Positions 4,995-6,284 of a DNA stretch of 6,284 nt are shown here, in pieces; position 1 is the first letter of the stretch; each line of letters begins with the position of its first letter. The stretch covers positions 1 to 6,284 of the forward strand of contig JAJZVJ010000159.1 in assembly GCA_021845705.1 (NCBI GenBank), given 5' to 3'. Origin of the DNA: a bacterium (GTDB lineage Bacteria > Elusimicrobiota > Elusimicrobia > Elusimicrobiales > UBA9959). The notes under the pieces are model-generated. The model made no database searches, was not told the DNA's origin, and worked only from the letters and a program-made list of their open reading frames with translations. The position numbers and the translations under genes are program-made.

Positions 4995-6284
4995 TTATTT
5001 CCGCCCGTCCTTTAAGAAGGCGAGGTAGCCCTTGTAGGCCATGTAGATATCCAGCTTGCCGGCCAGTTCCATAGGCGCGTGCATGGAGAAGAGCCCGACG
5101 CCGCAATCCACCACCTGCATGCCGTAGCGGGCCATTAGCCAGGCGATGGTGCCGCCGCCGCCCTGGTCCACCTTGCCCAGTTCGCCCGTCTGCCAGATCA
5201 CACCGTTCTTGTCGAAGATGCGGCGGATATGGGCCATGAACTCGGCGCTGGCGTCGGAAGAGCCGGATTTGCCGCGCGCGCCGCCGTATTTGGTAACGCA
5301 GACCCCGTGGTTGAGGAAAGCGGAATTGCGCTTTTCGGAGACGGAGGGGAACATCGGGTCGAAGAGCGCGTTCACGTCGGCCGAGATCATCCAGGAGTTG
5401 CTGAGCGACCGCTTGAGCGCCAACTCGCTGTAGGAATCGGTGGTCAGGTTCAGCAGTTCGGCCGAGGTGTTCTCGAAGAAGTTGGAGGCCATGCCCGTGG
5501 CGCCCACGGAGCCTATCTCCTCTTTGTCGCAGAGCAGCACGCAGGAAGTGTATTCGGGGACGGCTTTCAGGTCCAGCAGGGCTTTAAGCCCGGCGTAGGC
5601 GCAGACGCGGTCGTCGTGGCCGTAGGCCAGCACCATGGAGCGGTCCAGCCCGGCCTCGCGCGGAAGCCCCGCCGGCACCATCTCAAGTTCGGCGGAGAGG
5701 AAGTCCTCTTCCGTCACGCCGTATTTGGCGCGCAGGAGCTTGAGCACGTTGTACTTGAATTTTTCCTTGCGGTCCTTTTCAGCCGCCGGGACGGAGCCCG
5801 CCACTACGTCCAGGCCCTCTCCGGGGATCGCTTCGCCCAGGGTCTTCTTGTACTGGTCCTGTGCCAGGTGCGGCAGCAGGTCCGTTATGCAGAACACGGG
5901 GTCTGTCGGGTCTTCGCCGATGGAGACCTTTACCTTCCTGCCGTCCGGCTTTATGAAAACGCCGTGCAGCGCCAGCGGTATGGTGACCCACTGGTATTTC
6001 TTGATCCCGCCGTAATAGTGCGTGTCCAGCAGGGCCAGGCCGCTGTTCTCGTAAAGCGGGTTCTGCTTAAGGTCTATGCGGGGGGAATCCGTATGCCCGC
6101 CCACTATATGCATGCCGGCTTCCATGGGCTTTTTTCCGACCGTAACGGCCATCAGCGTTTTGCCTTCGCAGGAGCGGTAGACCCTGTCGCCGGGGTTGAG
6201 GCGCGTGCCTTCTTTCTCGTGGGCCGCCATGTTCCTGAACCCGGCCGCGTCAAGGAGGGCTACCGCTTCGTCGTGGGCCTCGCG
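4995..6284 (-). CDS. M18-family metalloaminopeptidase (5' end outside the window)
   Basis: Zinc aminopeptidase of family M18 (aspartyl aminopeptidase / aminopeptidase I type), a cytoplasmic exopeptidase that removes N-terminal residues, often acidic, from peptides. An in-frame Met at 6230 would give 411 residues, but the frame stays open for 18 more codons to the edge, and these (ending LLDAAGFRN) resemble the helical N-terminus of M18 proteins, which usually run about 430-470 residues. The true start is therefore probably beyond the window. Numbered from the Met at 6230, the metal-site residues are all present: H46 in GGHTDSPR, D206/D207 in GHDDR, E237/E238 in DKEEIGS, D285 in SADVN, and H384 in SMHAPMEL. 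The HYYGGIKKYQW stretch (71-81) and TDLLPHLA (116-123) are typical of the clostridial-type branch. It is 21 nt upstream of the asparaginase gene with no terminator between, so the two are likely co-transcribed. Exact residue preference cannot be told from sequence. Confidence 0.95.
   Translation of the reverse strand, partial: REAHDEAVALLDAAGFRNMAAHEKEGTRLNPGDRVYRSCEGKTLMAVTVGKKPMEAGMHIVGGHTDSPRIDLKQNPLYENSGLALLDTHYYGGIKKYQWVTIPLALHGVFIKPDGRKVKVSIGEDPTDPVFCITDLLPHLAQDQYKKTLGEAIPGEGLDVVAGSVPAAEKDRKEKFKYNVLKLLRAKYGVTEEDFLSAELEMVPAGLPREAGLDRSMVLAYGHDDRVCAYAGLKALLDLKAVPEYTSCVLLCDKEEIGSVGATGMASNFFENTSAELLNLTTDSYSELALKRSLSNSWMISADVNALFDPMFPSVSEKRNSAFLNHGVCVTKYGGARGKSGSSDASAEFMAHIRRIFDKNGVIWQTGELGKVDQGGGGTIAWLMARYGMQVVDCGVGLFSMHAPMELAGKLDIYMAYKGYLAFLKDGRK

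Noticed and set aside
1..6284. CRISPR array, tRNA/rRNA gene, insertion sequence, attachment site or defence system
   Set aside because: I saw no spaced direct repeats, no cloverleaf-like segment, no transposase or integrase motif and no nuclease or toxin domain; all long stretches are accounted for by ordinary genes.

Overview
This is a GC-rich window (roughly 60% by eye) that reads as bacterial chromosome. It is densely coded, with five confident protein-coding genes, one of them cut by the window edge, plus a possible sixth start at the left edge. I see no rRNA, tRNA, CRISPR array, insertion sequence or phage gene. Exported proteins, including a probable lipoprotein and a CsgG-like domain, suggest a Gram-negative-type envelope. 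Frequent ATA (Ile) and AGG (Arg) codons in a GC-rich background, together with a clostridial-type M18 peptidase, fit poorly studied phyla such as Elusimicrobiota. That placement is a low-confidence guess from style, not from a marker gene.

Layout. Left block, minus strand (3254 down to 1): an exported protein with a CsgG-like domain fused to a von Willebrand A (VWA) domain, then 31 nt later an exported two-domain GH3 beta-N-acetylhexosaminidase, then a possible further start at 30-28 that runs off the edge. Middle, plus strand (3375-4385): a probable lipoprotein ApbE (FAD:protein FMN transferase family), divergent from the VWA gene across a 120-nt intergenic region with an AT-rich core and a perfect short hairpin. 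Right block, minus strand (6284 down to 4467): an M18 metalloaminopeptidase, 5'-truncated by the window edge, and 21 nt after it a single-domain asparaginase homologue. A bidirectional intrinsic terminator at 4418-4451 separates the convergent apbE and asparaginase genes.

How the genes may work together. The M18-asparaginase pair looks like a small operon for peptide and amino-acid catabolism: removal of N-terminal residues from peptides, then deamidation of Asn or a related amide. The VWA and GH3 genes are probably co-transcribed and both products are exported, so an envelope or peptidoglycan role is plausible, but the sequence does not show it. ApbE normally attaches FMN covalently to exported redox proteins; no acceptor is encoded here, and this copy departs from several family-conserved residues.

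I found no convincing new multi-gene defence, mobile or secretion system. The points most worth a second look are the asparaginase that lacks the whole C-terminal domain, the CsgG-VWA fusion, and the altered cofactor and metal motifs of the ApbE homologue.
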